Assembly: GCF_019430905.1 (NCBI RefSeq)
Contig: NZ_JAHYCA010000006.1
Coordinates: 124,001 to 188,000 of the forward strand
Origin: Billgrantia antri
Lineage (GTDB): Bacteria > Pseudomonadota > Gammaproteobacteria > Pseudomonadales > Halomonadaceae
Length of the DNA: 64,000 nucleotides
Reading direction: 5' to 3'
Below the pieces are notes generated by a model. That model saw only the letters and a program-made list of their open reading frames with translations, was not told the origin of the DNA and made no database searches. The translations under genes and the position numbers were made by a program. Every line of letters begins with the position of its first letter. Positions within the stretch are counted from its first letter, which is position 1. Shown here in pieces: positions 8,849-17,609 of the stretch.

Positions 8849-10753
8849 ATGCAGATCCCCTTGCAGCCATTGCTGATGTTGCCTCGCAGCGTCAAACGAC
8901 GCGTGCTGGTGCTGGTCGATGCCACGCTGGTCGTGGCCAGCTTAATGCTGGCCTGCGCCCTGCACTGGGAGAGCTTGGCACCGTTCGTCGCCCCCGGGCT
9001 GTGGCAGACAAGCATCGTCGTCGCCCTGGTCAGCCTGGTGTTGTTCCACTGGCTGGGGCTCTACCGGGTGGTGATTCGCTATATGAGCCATACCACCGTG
9101 GCGACCGTGGGTATGGCGGTCCTGCTCTCTTCCCTGGTGGCGAAGGCGGTCAGCCAGTGGCTGGGGGTGACGCTGTCGCTGCCCGTGGTGCTGATCTACG
9201 GCCTGCTACTGCTGCTGGGGCTGGGCGGCGTGAGGTTCCTGCTGCGCGAGCTCTATCTGTTGAGCCAGCGACTCAAGCGCCGCCCGGTGGTGATCTATGG
9301 TGCCGGCGCGGCGGGGTGCGAGCTGGTGGCCGCGCTGCGGCATGGCAGCGAGTACGAGCCGGTGGCCTTCGTCGACGACTGGCGCGGTCTCGATGGTGCC
9401 CTGGTTGAAGGGCTGCGTGTCCACCAGCCGGTGAGGCTGGCGGCGCTGGTGGAGGAGTATCGGGCGGCAATGGTGCTGCTGGCCATTCCCAGTGCCCCGC
9501 GCTGCCGGCGACGCGAGATCCTGCAGCGTCTCTCCGCACTGTCGGTGCCGGTCAAGACCATTCCCGGCAGTGCCGACGTGATTGCCGGACGGGCCCGCAT
9601 CAGTGAGCTGCGCGACGTGGCGCTGGAGGACCTGCTGGGGCGTGAGCCGGTGCCACCATTCCCCGACCTGCTCGCGGCCAACATCGAGGGCAAGACGGTG
9701 ATGGTGACCGGGGCAGGCGGGTCGATCGGCAGCGAGCTGTGTCGCCAGATCATCGCCCAACGGCCGGTCGCCGTTCTGCTGGTCGACAGCTGCGAGTACG
9801 CGCTCTATACCATAGAGCACGAGCTGTCGCAGCACCCTGCCGTCGGTGACGAGGGTATCCGGGTTCAGCCGTTCCTGGTCTCGATCCAGCAACCCGATTC
9901 CCTGCGTGCGATCTTCACCGCCTTTCGAGTGGATACCGTCTACCATGCGGCCGCCTACAAGCACGTGCCGCTGGTGGAGTGCAATCTGGTCGAGGGGCTG
10001 CGCAACAACGTCTTCGGCACCCTGACCCTGGCTCGGGCGGCGCTCAAGGCGGGTGTCGAATCCTTCGTGCTGATCTCCACCGACAAGGCGGTCCGGCCGA
10101 CCAACGTGATGGGTGCCTCCAAACGATTGACGGAGCTGATCTGTCAGGCCTATGCCCAGCAGCAGAGCCGGACCTGCTTCAGCATGGTGCGCTTCGGTAA
10201 CGTGTTGGGCTCCAGCGGCTCGGTCGTTCCCCTGTTTCGCCAGCAGATCGAACGGGGTGGCCCGTTGGCGGTGACGCATCCGGACATCACCCGCTACTTC
10301 ATGACCATTCCCGAGGCCGCCCAACTGGTGATCCAGGCAGGTGCCATGGCTACCGGTGGGGAGGTGTTCGTGCTCGACATGGGCGAGCCGGTGCGTATCA
10401 GCGACCTGGCGGTCAACATGATTCGCCTCTCGGGACTCGAGGTGCGGGACGAAGCTCACCCCGACGGCGACATCGAAATCGTCTATACCGGGCTGCGTCC
10501 CGGCGAGAAGCTCTTCGAGGAGCTGCTCATCGGCGGTGTGGTGAAGGAAACGCGCCATCACCGGATCATGACGTCGCATGAGATGTTCTGGGAATGGCCG
10601 CGGCTCGAGGCTTACCTGCAGGAGCTGCAGCAGGCCCTTGCCGCCATCGACTACCCCCGGCTGCGGCAACTGCTGCTAGTGGCGCCGCTGGACTACTGCC
10701 CCGAGGGTGGCTCGACACCACGCTGGGAGGAGGTGATGCGTGCGGTATCGTGA
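8849..10753 (+). CDS. Membrane-bound nucleotide-sugar 4,6-dehydratase (PglF/WbpM/CapD family)
   Basis: A 634-residue protein. About four membrane helices (residues 10-130) precede a CoA-binding-like Rossmann domain (VVIYGAGAAG) and then the catalytic SDR domain. That domain has the NAD-binding motif TGAGGSIG (287-294), YHAAAYKHVPLVE, and LISTDKAVRPTNVMGASK with Lys413. Such enzymes convert UDP-GlcNAc to the 4-keto-6-deoxy sugar, the first step to bacillosamine or QuiNAc-type sugars. The aminotransferase at 19485 would act next. The ribosome site gggaggag supports the ATG at 8849 over an in-frame GTG at 8816. Confidence 0.9.
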   Translation: MQIPLQPLLMLPRSVKRRVLVLVDATLVVASLMLACALHWESLAPFVAPGLWQTSIVVALVSLVLFHWLGLYRVVIRYMSHTTVATVGMAVLLSSLVAKAVSQWLGVTLSLPVVLIYGLLLLLGLGGVRFLLRELYLLSQRLKRRPVVIYGAGAAGCELVAALRHGSEYEPVAFVDDWRGLDGALVEGLRVHQPVRLAALVEEYRAAMVLLAIPSAPRCRRREILQRLSALSVPVKTIPGSADVIAGRARISELRDVALEDLLGREPVPPFPDLLAANIEGKTVMVTGAGGSIGSELCRQIIAQRPVAVLLVDSCEYALYTIEHELSQHPAVGDEGIRVQPFLVSIQQPDSLRAIFTAFRVDTVYHAAAYKHVPLVECNLVEGLRNNVFGTLTLARAALKAGVESFVLISTDKAVRPTNVMGASKRLTELICQAYAQQQSRTCFSMVRFGNVLGSSGSVVPLFRQQIERGGPLAVTHPDITRYFMTIPEAAQLVIQAGAMATGGEVFVLDMGEPVRISDLAVNMIRLSGLEVRDEAHPDGDIEIVYTGLRPGEKLFEELLIGGVVKETRHHRIMTSHEMFWEWPRLEAYLQELQQALAAIDYPRLRQLLLVAPLDYCPEGGSTPRWEEVMRAVS

Positions 10754-11969
10754 CAGTGAGACCGGGTGGGCCGGCCCCGCCGGCTTTGTCGATCGGATAT
10801 CGGACGTCCGCGCGCCGGTGCCGGGGCTGGCGGCATTCGTGGTGCACGAGAGCGGTCTGGGCGACTTGGCGGCCTACCGTGACATCCTTGCACAACTCGG
10901 CTTCGACGTGCTGCACGAGTCGTCACTCGATGCACGATGCCGAAGCGTGATGGCCGAGCGCCTGCAGCGTGCCCACCCGGACGGCGCCGATGGCCTCGGT
11001 GCCGACCCGCCGCGGCGTCTGCTGGCGGTGCACGATGTCTATCCCGACCGGCGGTCTCGCCACCGCGGCGACGCGGCCGGGGCGAGCGACAATGCACGCG
11101 TTCTTCGCGCCCAGTGGAAGATGCGTCTTCACACCCATCGTGCTGGCAGCGACGGGGGTGTCGCGGTGAGCGCCTCGGCCGACGCCGATCAGGCCGTTGC
11201 CTGGCTGAGTCTGCTGGCGTCGGTGCGGGTCGAGTCGGTGCTCGAGCTGGCTCGTCGGCGCAACGACGCCTTTCGCACCCCCTATCCGGTGCTCGCCGAC
11301 CTGAGCAAGCACGCATGCCGGGCCAAGGTCGAGCTGATCGACTTTCACGGGCGGCGTGCCATTTGCAAGACCTTTCGCCCGGGCAGGGAGCGGTTCCTGG
11401 CACGCGAGGTCAAGGCGCGGGAACTCGGCGCCTCCCTGCCTGAGGTGTCGCGTCTGCTGGAGGTCGGACCGTGCCACCTGGTCGTCGAGTGGTATGCCGA
11501 CAGCCTACCGCGAATTCTCGCGCCCCGGCCGCTCTTCTTTCGTCATGGCTTGCTGCCCCTGTGGGTCATCGAACGGCTGCGGGCGGTGATCTTGCACTAT
11601 CGCCGGCTTGGCTACGAGTGCATCGATCTCAGCCCGTGCAACTTGCTCTACGACCCCTACCAGGGGCTGAGGATCATCGACTTCGAGTTTCTCCAGCCGG
11701 GACCGGAAGTGGCCGATACGCTCGAGGGCAACTACGCCTGGTATCCGGTACCGCGAGACTTTTCCGGCGACGTACCGCCCCGTGCCCGGCGCCGGCCCTA
11801 CTGGGATCGTTGGTTCTTCTATACCGGACTGCCGCGGCGCATGTGCCTGTATGAACTGCCGCGCCCGCTGCTCACGCTGACGCGCTCGCTGGCGCTGGTG
11901 CCGCTGACGCTGGCGGGGCTGCAGCGGGTCGGCTGGAACGCCGTGCGTCGACTCGGGCGGGGGTTGTGA
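10740..11969 (+). CDS. Protein-kinase-fold protein of the polysaccharide locus
   Basis: A 409-residue soluble protein whose C-terminal half has kinase-fold landmarks. These are ICKTF (Lys210), an acidic residue in REVKARE, the catalytic loop CIDLSPCN (Asp296, Asn301) and a metal motif IDFEF (Asp314, DFE in place of DFG). The layout resembles small-molecule or LPS-core kinases (InaA/WaaP/RIO-like), so it may phosphorylate a sugar of the repeat unit. Residues 1-170 match nothing I recognise. The GTG start at 10740 overlaps the previous gene by 14 bp and has gggaggagg about 6 bp before it, so it is translationally coupled. Confidence 0.6.
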   Translation: MRYRDSETGWAGPAGFVDRISDVRAPVPGLAAFVVHESGLGDLAAYRDILAQLGFDVLHESSLDARCRSVMAERLQRAHPDGADGLGADPPRRLLAVHDVYPDRRSRHRGDAAGASDNARVLRAQWKMRLHTHRAGSDGGVAVSASADADQAVAWLSLLASVRVESVLELARRRNDAFRTPYPVLADLSKHACRAKVELIDFHGRRAICKTFRPGRERFLAREVKARELGASLPEVSRLLEVGPCHLVVEWYADSLPRILAPRPLFFRHGLLPLWVIERLRAVILHYRRLGYECIDLSPCNLLYDPYQGLRIIDFEFLQPGPEVADTLEGNYAWYPVPRDFSGDVPPRARRRPYWDRWFFYTGLPRRMCLYELPRPLLTLTRSLALVPLTLAGLQRVGWNAVRRLGRGL

Positions 11970-12059
11970 GCGGGCGCCAGGGTAACCACGCAACCGCAAC
12001 GGGCATGACGACAACAAGAACGACAAGCTGCCGCGTGCAGACGCTGGGAATGATCGGGT

Positions 12060-12953
12060 ATGACGCTGATAACGGTAGTGGTGCCTGTGTTCAACGAGGC
12101 GCAGAGCCTGAGGTCGTCGCTGCCGTCCTTGTTTCGCCAGGTGTTCAAGGAGGTCGAGGTGATCGCCCTGGACGAGGGCTCCAGCGACGGTTCGCTGGAG
12201 CTGCTGCGTGGCCACGAGCGGGCCGGCCGGTTGCGGCTGTTGCGCTATCGCGGTCAGCGTCGCGGCCGGCTGGCGGCATGCAACGATGCCGCCCGACGCG
12301 CTAGGGGGGAATGGCTGATGTTCTTCGATACGCGCGACCTGCTGCTCTTCGACCATCTGTCGCGCATGGCCGCCGCGTTTACCCGGCACCCCGACATCGA
12401 GCTGTTCGCCAGCGCCTACCAGCGAATGGGGCCATCGGGCCCGGTGCGGATGGCCCTGCCCAGCCGCGGGGTGCTCAGCCGCCGCAGCGCCCTGGCGGCC
12501 TATGCCCGCGCCGACTTCATCCAGCCGCATGCCAGCTGCATTCGGCGTGAGCGCTTCCTCGAGATGGAGGGATTCGGCGAGCACCTGAGCCAGGGTGGCG
12601 AGACGTGCTTCTGGCTCGGGGCGCTGTGTGAGCTGGAGGCGATCCACTACGACGATACCATCACCAGCTTGTGGAATACCGCGGATGATGGCATCGAGCC
12701 CGAGGCGGAGAGCGTATCGCTGCACCCGGTCGTGGAGCTGCTCGATCGCTATGCCGGACGCTTGTCGGCACGCGAGCGGCGGCGATTGGAGGGCGCGGTG
12801 AACCGCAAGTTGCTCGACTGGGCGACGTGGAAGAAGCGTCGGGGGCAGTCGGTGCGTACCGAGCTGGCCTCGCTGCGGCTGTCGGGCTTGCCGATACGGC
12901 TGTGGCCGCGGACCTTGCGGCTGATGTTGCCGCCGTCCTGGTTTCGCCGCTGA
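12060..12953 (+). CDS. Glycosyltransferase family 2, with altered acidic motifs
   Basis: A 297-residue protein with a GT-A fold start (MTLITVVVPVFNEAQSL). It is clearly paralogous to the next gene over its whole length: SAYQRMG against NAYQKME, RADFIQPHASCIRRERFL against RSDFIHMNGACLRRERFL. The nucleotide-binding VDDGS of the paralog is LDEGS here, and the metal-binding DADD is DTRD. It may therefore have a changed donor, different metal handling, or no activity. A 90-bp gap without a gene separates it from the kinase-like gene. Confidence 0.8.
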   Translation: MTLITVVVPVFNEAQSLRSSLPSLFRQVFKEVEVIALDEGSSDGSLELLRGHERAGRLRLLRYRGQRRGRLAACNDAARRARGEWLMFFDTRDLLLFDHLSRMAAAFTRHPDIELFASAYQRMGPSGPVRMALPSRGVLSRRSALAAYARADFIQPHASCIRRERFLEMEGFGEHLSQGGETCFWLGALCELEAIHYDDTITSLWNTADDGIEPEAESVSLHPVVELLDRYAGRLSARERRRLEGAVNRKLLDWATWKKRRGQSVRTELASLRLSGLPIRLWPRTLRLMLPPSWFRR

Positions 12954-12993
12954 CGATCGAAACTCCCCCGCTCCAATCGAGGAGAGGCTTGCC

Positions 12994-13914
12994 ATGCCGT
13001 TCTTTAGCGTGATCGTGCCGGTCTACGACAAGGCCGCCTCGCTGGAGGCGGCGCTGGAGTCGGTCTACGGCCAGACCTGCCAGGACTTCGAGCTCGTCGC
13101 GGTGGACGACGGCTCGCAGGACGGCTCGATGGAGATACTCGCGCGCCACGCCGCGCAGGGCAGGCTCACCCTGCTGCAGCGGAACAGCCCAGGCCCAGGC
13201 GGCTACGCCGCAAGGAACCACGGCGCGTCATTGGCGCGGGCGCCGTGGCTGACCTTTCTCGACGCCGACGATCTCTATCGGCCCGATCATCTGCGGCGAC
13301 TGCACGAGGCCATCGTCGCCCACCCTGGCATCGAGCTGTTCGTCAATGCCTATCAGAAGATGGAGGACGGGCGGCCCCTGCCGCGGCTCGAGCGGCTGCC
13401 CGACGGTCGCCTGGCGCGCCGCGAAGCGCTGCGAGCCTTCGCCCGCAGCGACTTCATCCACATGAACGGCGCCTGCCTCCGCCGCGAGCGTTTTTTGCAG
13501 CTGGGCGGTTTTCCGGTCGACCGCTACCGGCGCGGCGGGGATGTCTACTTCTGGCTCAAGGTGCTGTGCGAACTCGACGCGATCCATTACTGCAACAGCG
13601 TGACCAGTCTGTGGCAGCTCGAGAACAGCGGCGTGACTCGCGACAAGCGCAACCTGGTGCACCTCCACCCCGGGGTCGATCTGCTGGCGGAGTACGCGGG
13701 ACGGCTGACCAAAGAGGAGGCGCGCCAACTGCATGCCGCGATCAATCGCAAGGTGCTCTCCTGGGCGGTGGAGAAGAAGCGCCTGGGTCAGCCGGTACGC
13801 CAGGAACTGGCGGCGCTCTCGCATCTGGGGATGCAGGGCAGGCACTGGCTCCACGCCACCACGCTGTTGATTCCTCAGCCCTACTACGACCGGCTGAGGC
13901 GCTGGGTGAAGTGA
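12994..13914 (+). CDS. Glycosyltransferase family 2
   Basis: A 306-residue cytoplasmic GT-A enzyme with intact motifs: VIVPVYDKAASL at the N-terminus, VDDGSQDGS (nucleotide binding) and FLDADDLY (the DxD metal site). The C-terminal helical third (AINRKVLSWAVEKKRLGQ) is shared with the preceding paralog. It would add one sugar of the repeat unit; donor and linkage cannot be read from sequence. Ribosome site gaggagagg precedes the ATG. Confidence 0.88.
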   Translation: MPFFSVIVPVYDKAASLEAALESVYGQTCQDFELVAVDDGSQDGSMEILARHAAQGRLTLLQRNSPGPGGYAARNHGASLARAPWLTFLDADDLYRPDHLRRLHEAIVAHPGIELFVNAYQKMEDGRPLPRLERLPDGRLARREALRAFARSDFIHMNGACLRRERFLQLGGFPVDRYRRGGDVYFWLKVLCELDAIHYCNSVTSLWQLENSGVTRDKRNLVHLHPGVDLLAEYAGRLTKEEARQLHAAINRKVLSWAVEKKRLGQPVRQELAALSHLGMQGRHWLHATTLLIPQPYYDRLRRWVK

Positions 13915-13950
13915 CGACATGACAAGCTCGGACGAGCGGGAGGGAAGACG

Positions 13951-14412
13951 ATGGGCGGGACGGTCATTACCTACGGCACCTTCGACATGTTCCATATCGG
14001 CCACCTGAACCTGCTGCGCCGTCTGGCCGGCATGGGGAGCCGGCTGATCGTCGCGGTCTCCACCGACGAGTTCAACGCCGGCAAGGGCAAGCGCACCCTG
14101 ATCCCCTTCGAGCAGCGCGCCGAGATCGTGCGCTCCATTCGTTACGTGGACGAGGTCATTCCCGAAACCAACTGGGACCAGAAGATCGACGACGTCCAGC
14201 GCTACGGGGTATCGACCTTCGCCATCGGCGAGGACTGGCGCGGACACTTCGACTTTCTCGCCCGCTTCTGCGAGGTGGTCTACCTGCCGCGCACGGAGGG
14301 CGTCTCGACCACCGACCTGAAGCGTTCGCTCAATCGCTTCTGCAGCGTATCCCGTGAGGATCTGCTGCACGCCTTCGACGTGCTCGAGGCACTGCGCAAG
14401 GACTTCGGCTGA
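13951..14412 (+). CDS. tagD: Glycerol-3-phosphate cytidylyltransferase (TagD family)
   Basis: A 153-residue nucleotidyltransferase with the signature HIGH (His15-His18 in TFDMFHIGHLNLL) and the C-terminal RTEGVSTT motif, as in TagD. It makes CDP-glycerol from CTP and glycerol-3-phosphate, the donor used in Gram-positive teichoic acid synthesis. The next gene encodes a CDP-glycerol-dependent transferase, so the pair forms a complete route to phosphoglycerol modification. A related cytidylyltransferase substrate (for example a different alditol phosphate) cannot be excluded. Ribosome site gagggaag precedes the ATG. Confidence 0.88.
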   Translation: MGGTVITYGTFDMFHIGHLNLLRRLAGMGSRLIVAVSTDEFNAGKGKRTLIPFEQRAEIVRSIRYVDEVIPETNWDQKIDDVQRYGVSTFAIGEDWRGHFDFLARFCEVVYLPRTEGVSTTDLKRSLNRFCSVSREDLLHAFDVLEALRKDFG

Positions 14413-14449
14413 CCTCTCTTCACATCGGCCTGCGGGCCGGGAGTCTCCC

Positions 14450-15667
14450 ATGCTCAATTACCTGACGCGCCTGGCGTGGCAGCTCGCCTGGCTGCCGCTG
14501 TGCGCCCTGGGTGCCTGCTTCCCGCGCAACGACCGGCTCTGGGTGTTCGGTGCCTGGCATGGCCAGCAGTATGCCGACAATGCCCGCGCTCTCTATCGTC
14601 ACGTCCATGCCCACGAGCCCGACCTGCGCGCCGTCTGGCTGACCCACAGCCGCGACGTACTGCGCCGGGTGCAGGAGGAGGGTGGGGAAGCCGCCATGGC
14701 CTACTCGCTGCGGGGGATCCTGGTCTCGCTGCGGGCACGGCTGTTTCTGGTCACGCACTCCGCCGAGGACGTCAACGCCCATGCCTCCCTCGGCGGCACC
14801 CTGATCAACCTCACCCACGGCACGCCGCTCAAGCGCTTCGGGCGTGATGCCCATGCCCGTTCGCAGCGCATCGGTGGCGCGACTCGGCTGTTCGACCGCT
14901 ACCTGCGCCGGCTGCTGCCCGGCAAGCGCGGTCCGGATCAGGTGCTGGTGGCGTCGAGCGTGGGACGCGAGCGCATGATGTCGGCCTACGGGTTGCCGTG
15001 CGAGCGGGTGGTGGCGCTGGGCTACCCGCGCTGGGATGCCTTCCGCACGGACGCCGAGGGGCTGCTGCGCGGCGCCGGCATCGAGACCCGCAACTTCGCT
15101 GGCGTGCTGCTCTATGCCCCCACGCTGCGCATGCAGGGCAAGGGCGGGCTCGACGTGGCCCAGGGCAAGCGGCTCGAGGCCCTGCTGCCCTGGCTGGAGC
15201 GCGAGCGCCTGCTGCTGCTGGTGCGCGGTCATGCCTCGCTGAAGATGAGCGGCATCGCGGCGCTCGAGCGCCGCTCGGCCCACGTGCGCGAGGTGCCGGT
15301 CTCGCGCTTTGCCGACGTTAACGCGCTGCTGCCGGCCGTCGACCTGCTGCTGACCGACTACTCCAGCCTGATGTTCGACTACGCCTGCCTGCGCCGGCCG
15401 ATCGTACTGATGGCGCCGGACCTGGCGAGCTACCTGAACGAGGACGTCGGTGTCTACGGCGACTACTTCGCCGATGCGCCGGGTCCGGTGATCGAAGGCT
15501 GGCAGCAACTGCCTGCGGCCTGGCGGGCGGTCCAGGCGGGCGAGCACGATGCCGCCCTGGCGCGCTTCGTCGCGCGCCACGCGGCGCTCCACGACGGGCG
15601 AGTCTGCGAGCGCATCACGACACACCTGCGCGCCTGTAGCCAACAACCGATGCCACGCCACGCCTGA
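14450..15667 (+). CDS. CDP-glycerol glycerophosphotransferase (TagB/TagF family)
   Basis: A 405-residue peripheral membrane enzyme with family landmarks NLTHGTPLKRFG, LLYAPTLRM, LVRGHASL and the acidic end motif LLTDYSSLMFDYACLRRP. It transfers phosphoglycerol from CDP-glycerol to a lipid-linked or glycan acceptor. A single enzyme of this size and one TagD suggest decoration or a short phosphoglycerol chain rather than a full teichoic acid system. The ATG at 14450 is preferred over an in-frame upstream start inside tagD. Confidence 0.85.
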   Translation: MLNYLTRLAWQLAWLPLCALGACFPRNDRLWVFGAWHGQQYADNARALYRHVHAHEPDLRAVWLTHSRDVLRRVQEEGGEAAMAYSLRGILVSLRARLFLVTHSAEDVNAHASLGGTLINLTHGTPLKRFGRDAHARSQRIGGATRLFDRYLRRLLPGKRGPDQVLVASSVGRERMMSAYGLPCERVVALGYPRWDAFRTDAEGLLRGAGIETRNFAGVLLYAPTLRMQGKGGLDVAQGKRLEALLPWLERERLLLLVRGHASLKMSGIAALERRSAHVREVPVSRFADVNALLPAVDLLLTDYSSLMFDYACLRRPIVLMAPDLASYLNEDVGVYGDYFADAPGPVIEGWQQLPAAWRAVQAGEHDAALARFVARHAALHDGRVCERITTHLRACSQQPMPRHA

Positions 15668-15712
15668 GCACGGACGCCCTTCCTCAACCTGACGAACAAC
15701 GACGGGGCCACC

Positions 15713-16426
15713 ATGAACCAGATCCAGATATCTCCGGAACGCCTGTCGCGGGACTACTACCGTTTCCAGCGCTACAACTCCAAGCAGCGCATGTTGGCCT
15801 ACTGGCATCAGCTCAAGCTGATCGAGGAGTGTCGCCCCGCCACGCTGCTGGAGGTCGGTGTCGGCTCCGGCATCGTTACCGCGTACCTGCGCCACCAAGG
15901 GGTGAGCGTGACGACGCTGGACATCAACCCCGCCCTGCGCCCCGACCATGTCGGCTCCATCCTGCGTCCCCCGCCGGCACTGGCGGAGCGCCGCTTCGAC
16001 GTGGTGCTGTGCTCGCGGGTGTTGCATCACCTGCCGTTCGATGAGTTCCCCCAGGCGCTGTCGATGCTCTCCCGGCTGACCGAGAGGCACTGCCTGCTGA
16101 CCCTGCCGGTGAACGACTTCCGCCTCTACTGCCTGCTGCGCCTTACCTCCACCTCGCCGTTCACGCTCTCGCTGCCGTTGCCGCTGGCCCTCAAGCGGGC
16201 CTGGCAGCGGAGGCGAGGGCGCACCTCAGGTAGCGGGCTGTGGCAGATCGATGCCTCGCCGGCGACCTCGCGCCGGCGGGTCAGCGCGGAGATCGGGCGT
16301 TACTTCGACTGCCTGCGGCACTACCCGGTCCCCGAGGACCGCTCGCACATGGTCTACCTGCTCCGTCCAAGGCCTGCCACTGTCGCGGCGGAGCGCCCCG
16401 TCGGGGAGGACGTCAGGTGCGCATGA
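15713..16426 (+). CDS. Class I SAM-dependent methyltransferase
   Basis: A 237-residue protein with SAM-binding motif I LLEVGVGSG (about residues 42-50), an acidic strand-2 end (TTLDINPAL) and FDVVLCSRVLHHLPFDE as motif II/post-II. The fold is that of small-molecule methyltransferases. In this context it may methylate a sugar or cap a polysaccharide chain, but the acceptor is unknown. The gene overlaps the following glycosyltransferase start by ATGA. Confidence 0.8.
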   Translation: MNQIQISPERLSRDYYRFQRYNSKQRMLAYWHQLKLIEECRPATLLEVGVGSGIVTAYLRHQGVSVTTLDINPALRPDHVGSILRPPPALAERRFDVVLCSRVLHHLPFDEFPQALSMLSRLTERHCLLTLPVNDFRLYCLLRLTSTSPFTLSLPLPLALKRAWQRRRGRTSGSGLWQIDASPATSRRRVSAEIGRYFDCLRHYPVPEDRSHMVYLLRPRPATVAAERPVGEDVRCA

Positions 16427-17595
16427 CCGAAATGGCCGGCGGCGCAGCGCAGGCGCTGCCGATCGTCAGCCGACGCGTGCTGGTGATCGGCGGCACGGCC
16501 CGCTCGCTGAGCAATTTCCGCGGGCCGCTGCTGAAGCTGCTCGGCGAGCGTGGCCACCGCATCGTCGCCGCGGCACACCCGGATGCCTCCGCCGAGGGAG
16601 TGCGGCGCGAGTTGGCGGCGCTGTCGATTCCCTTCGAGCCGCTTGCCATCGGGCGGGGTGGCCTCGACCCGCTGGAGGACTGGCGCACCGCACGGGCGAT
16701 TCGCGCCCTGATAGCTCGCCATGCGCCCGAGGTGGTCATCGCCTACACCGCCAAGCCGGTGATCTACGCCGGGTTGGCGCTGCATGACCATCCGGGGGTG
16801 CGCTTCCATCCGATGATCACCGGGCTCGGTTACGCCTTTTCCGAGGCGCGCGGTGTGAAGCGCATTCTGCTGCATGCCCTGCTGACCCGGCTCTATCGAC
16901 GTTCGCTGGCCAATGCCCACACCACCATCTTCCAGAACCCCGACGACCAGGCGCTGTTTCGTGCATGCGGCCTGCTCGCGCCGGGGGCGCGCTCGGCGGT
17001 CGTCGACGGCTCGGGGGTCGATGCCGCTCTCTTTCCCCCCCGGCCGCTGCCCCAGGAGCCGGTGTTCCTGATGTTGGCGCGGCTGATGGTGGAGAAGGGC
17101 GTGCGTGTCTACGTCGAAGCCGCCCGCCTCGTCCACGAGCGCTACCCCCAGGCGCGATTCCAGCTCGCCGGTGCGCTGGACCCCAATCCGTCCAGCGTGC
17201 GGCCCGCCGAACTCGCCGCCTGGCAGGCGGCCGGCGACATCGAGTACCTGGGCAAGCTGGAATCGGTTCAGGCGGCGCTGGCCGCCTGCCGCTGCTACGT
17301 CCTGCCCTCCTGGTATCGCGAGGGCATCCCGCGCTCGGTGCTCGAAGCGATGGCCACCGGGCGGCCCATCATCACCACCGATTCGCCCGGCTGCCGCGAG
17401 ACGGTCGAGCCGGGCATCAACGGGTGGCGGGTCGAGCCGCGCAGCGCTCGCGCCCTGGCCGACGCGATGCTGGCCCTGATCGAGGCCGACGAAACGACCG
17501 TGACGGCCATGGCGCGCGCCAGCCTGGCACAGGTCGAGCGGCGCTATGACGTGCGCCGGGTCAACCGCCAGCTGCTCGAAATCACTCAGCTCTAG
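16423..17595 (+). CDS. Glycosyltransferase family 4
   Basis: A 390-residue GT-B enzyme. The N-terminal domain has GGTARSLSNFRGPLLKLL and VIAYTAKPVIYAG, as in PglA/WbpT-like transferases that add the second sugar to an undecaprenyl-linked amino sugar. The C-terminal domain has the EGIPRSVLE (E-x7-E) donor-binding motif. It overlaps the methyltransferase stop. A GTG at 16417 is 6 bp from the ribosome site ggggagga and is a good alternative start; the ATG at 16423 is 12 bp from it. Confidence 0.88.
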   Translation: MTEMAGGAAQALPIVSRRVLVIGGTARSLSNFRGPLLKLLGERGHRIVAAAHPDASAEGVRRELAALSIPFEPLAIGRGGLDPLEDWRTARAIRALIARHAPEVVIAYTAKPVIYAGLALHDHPGVRFHPMITGLGYAFSEARGVKRILLHALLTRLYRRSLANAHTTIFQNPDDQALFRACGLLAPGARSAVVDGSGVDAALFPPRPLPQEPVFLMLARLMVEKGVRVYVEAARLVHERYPQARFQLAGALDPNPSSVRPAELAAWQAAGDIEYLGKLESVQAALAACRCYVLPSWYREGIPRSVLEAMATGRPIITTDSPGCRETVEPGINGWRVEPRSARALADAMLALIEADETTVTAMARASLAQVERRYDVRRVNRQLLEITQL

Positions 17596-17609
17596 ATGAG
17601 GAGGTTCGC

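Noticed and set aside
9206-10669. A 487-codon minus-strand frame opposite the dehydratase gene.
   Set aside because: Shadow frame; the plus-strand product carries the full NAD-binding and catalytic motifs.
14420-16090. A 556-codon open frame on the minus strand across the glycerophosphotransferase and methyltransferase genes.
   Set aside because: It is a mirror frame of GC-rich plus-strand genes, has low-complexity His/Gln/Arg-rich composition and no recognisable domain. The plus-strand proteins have clear motifs.
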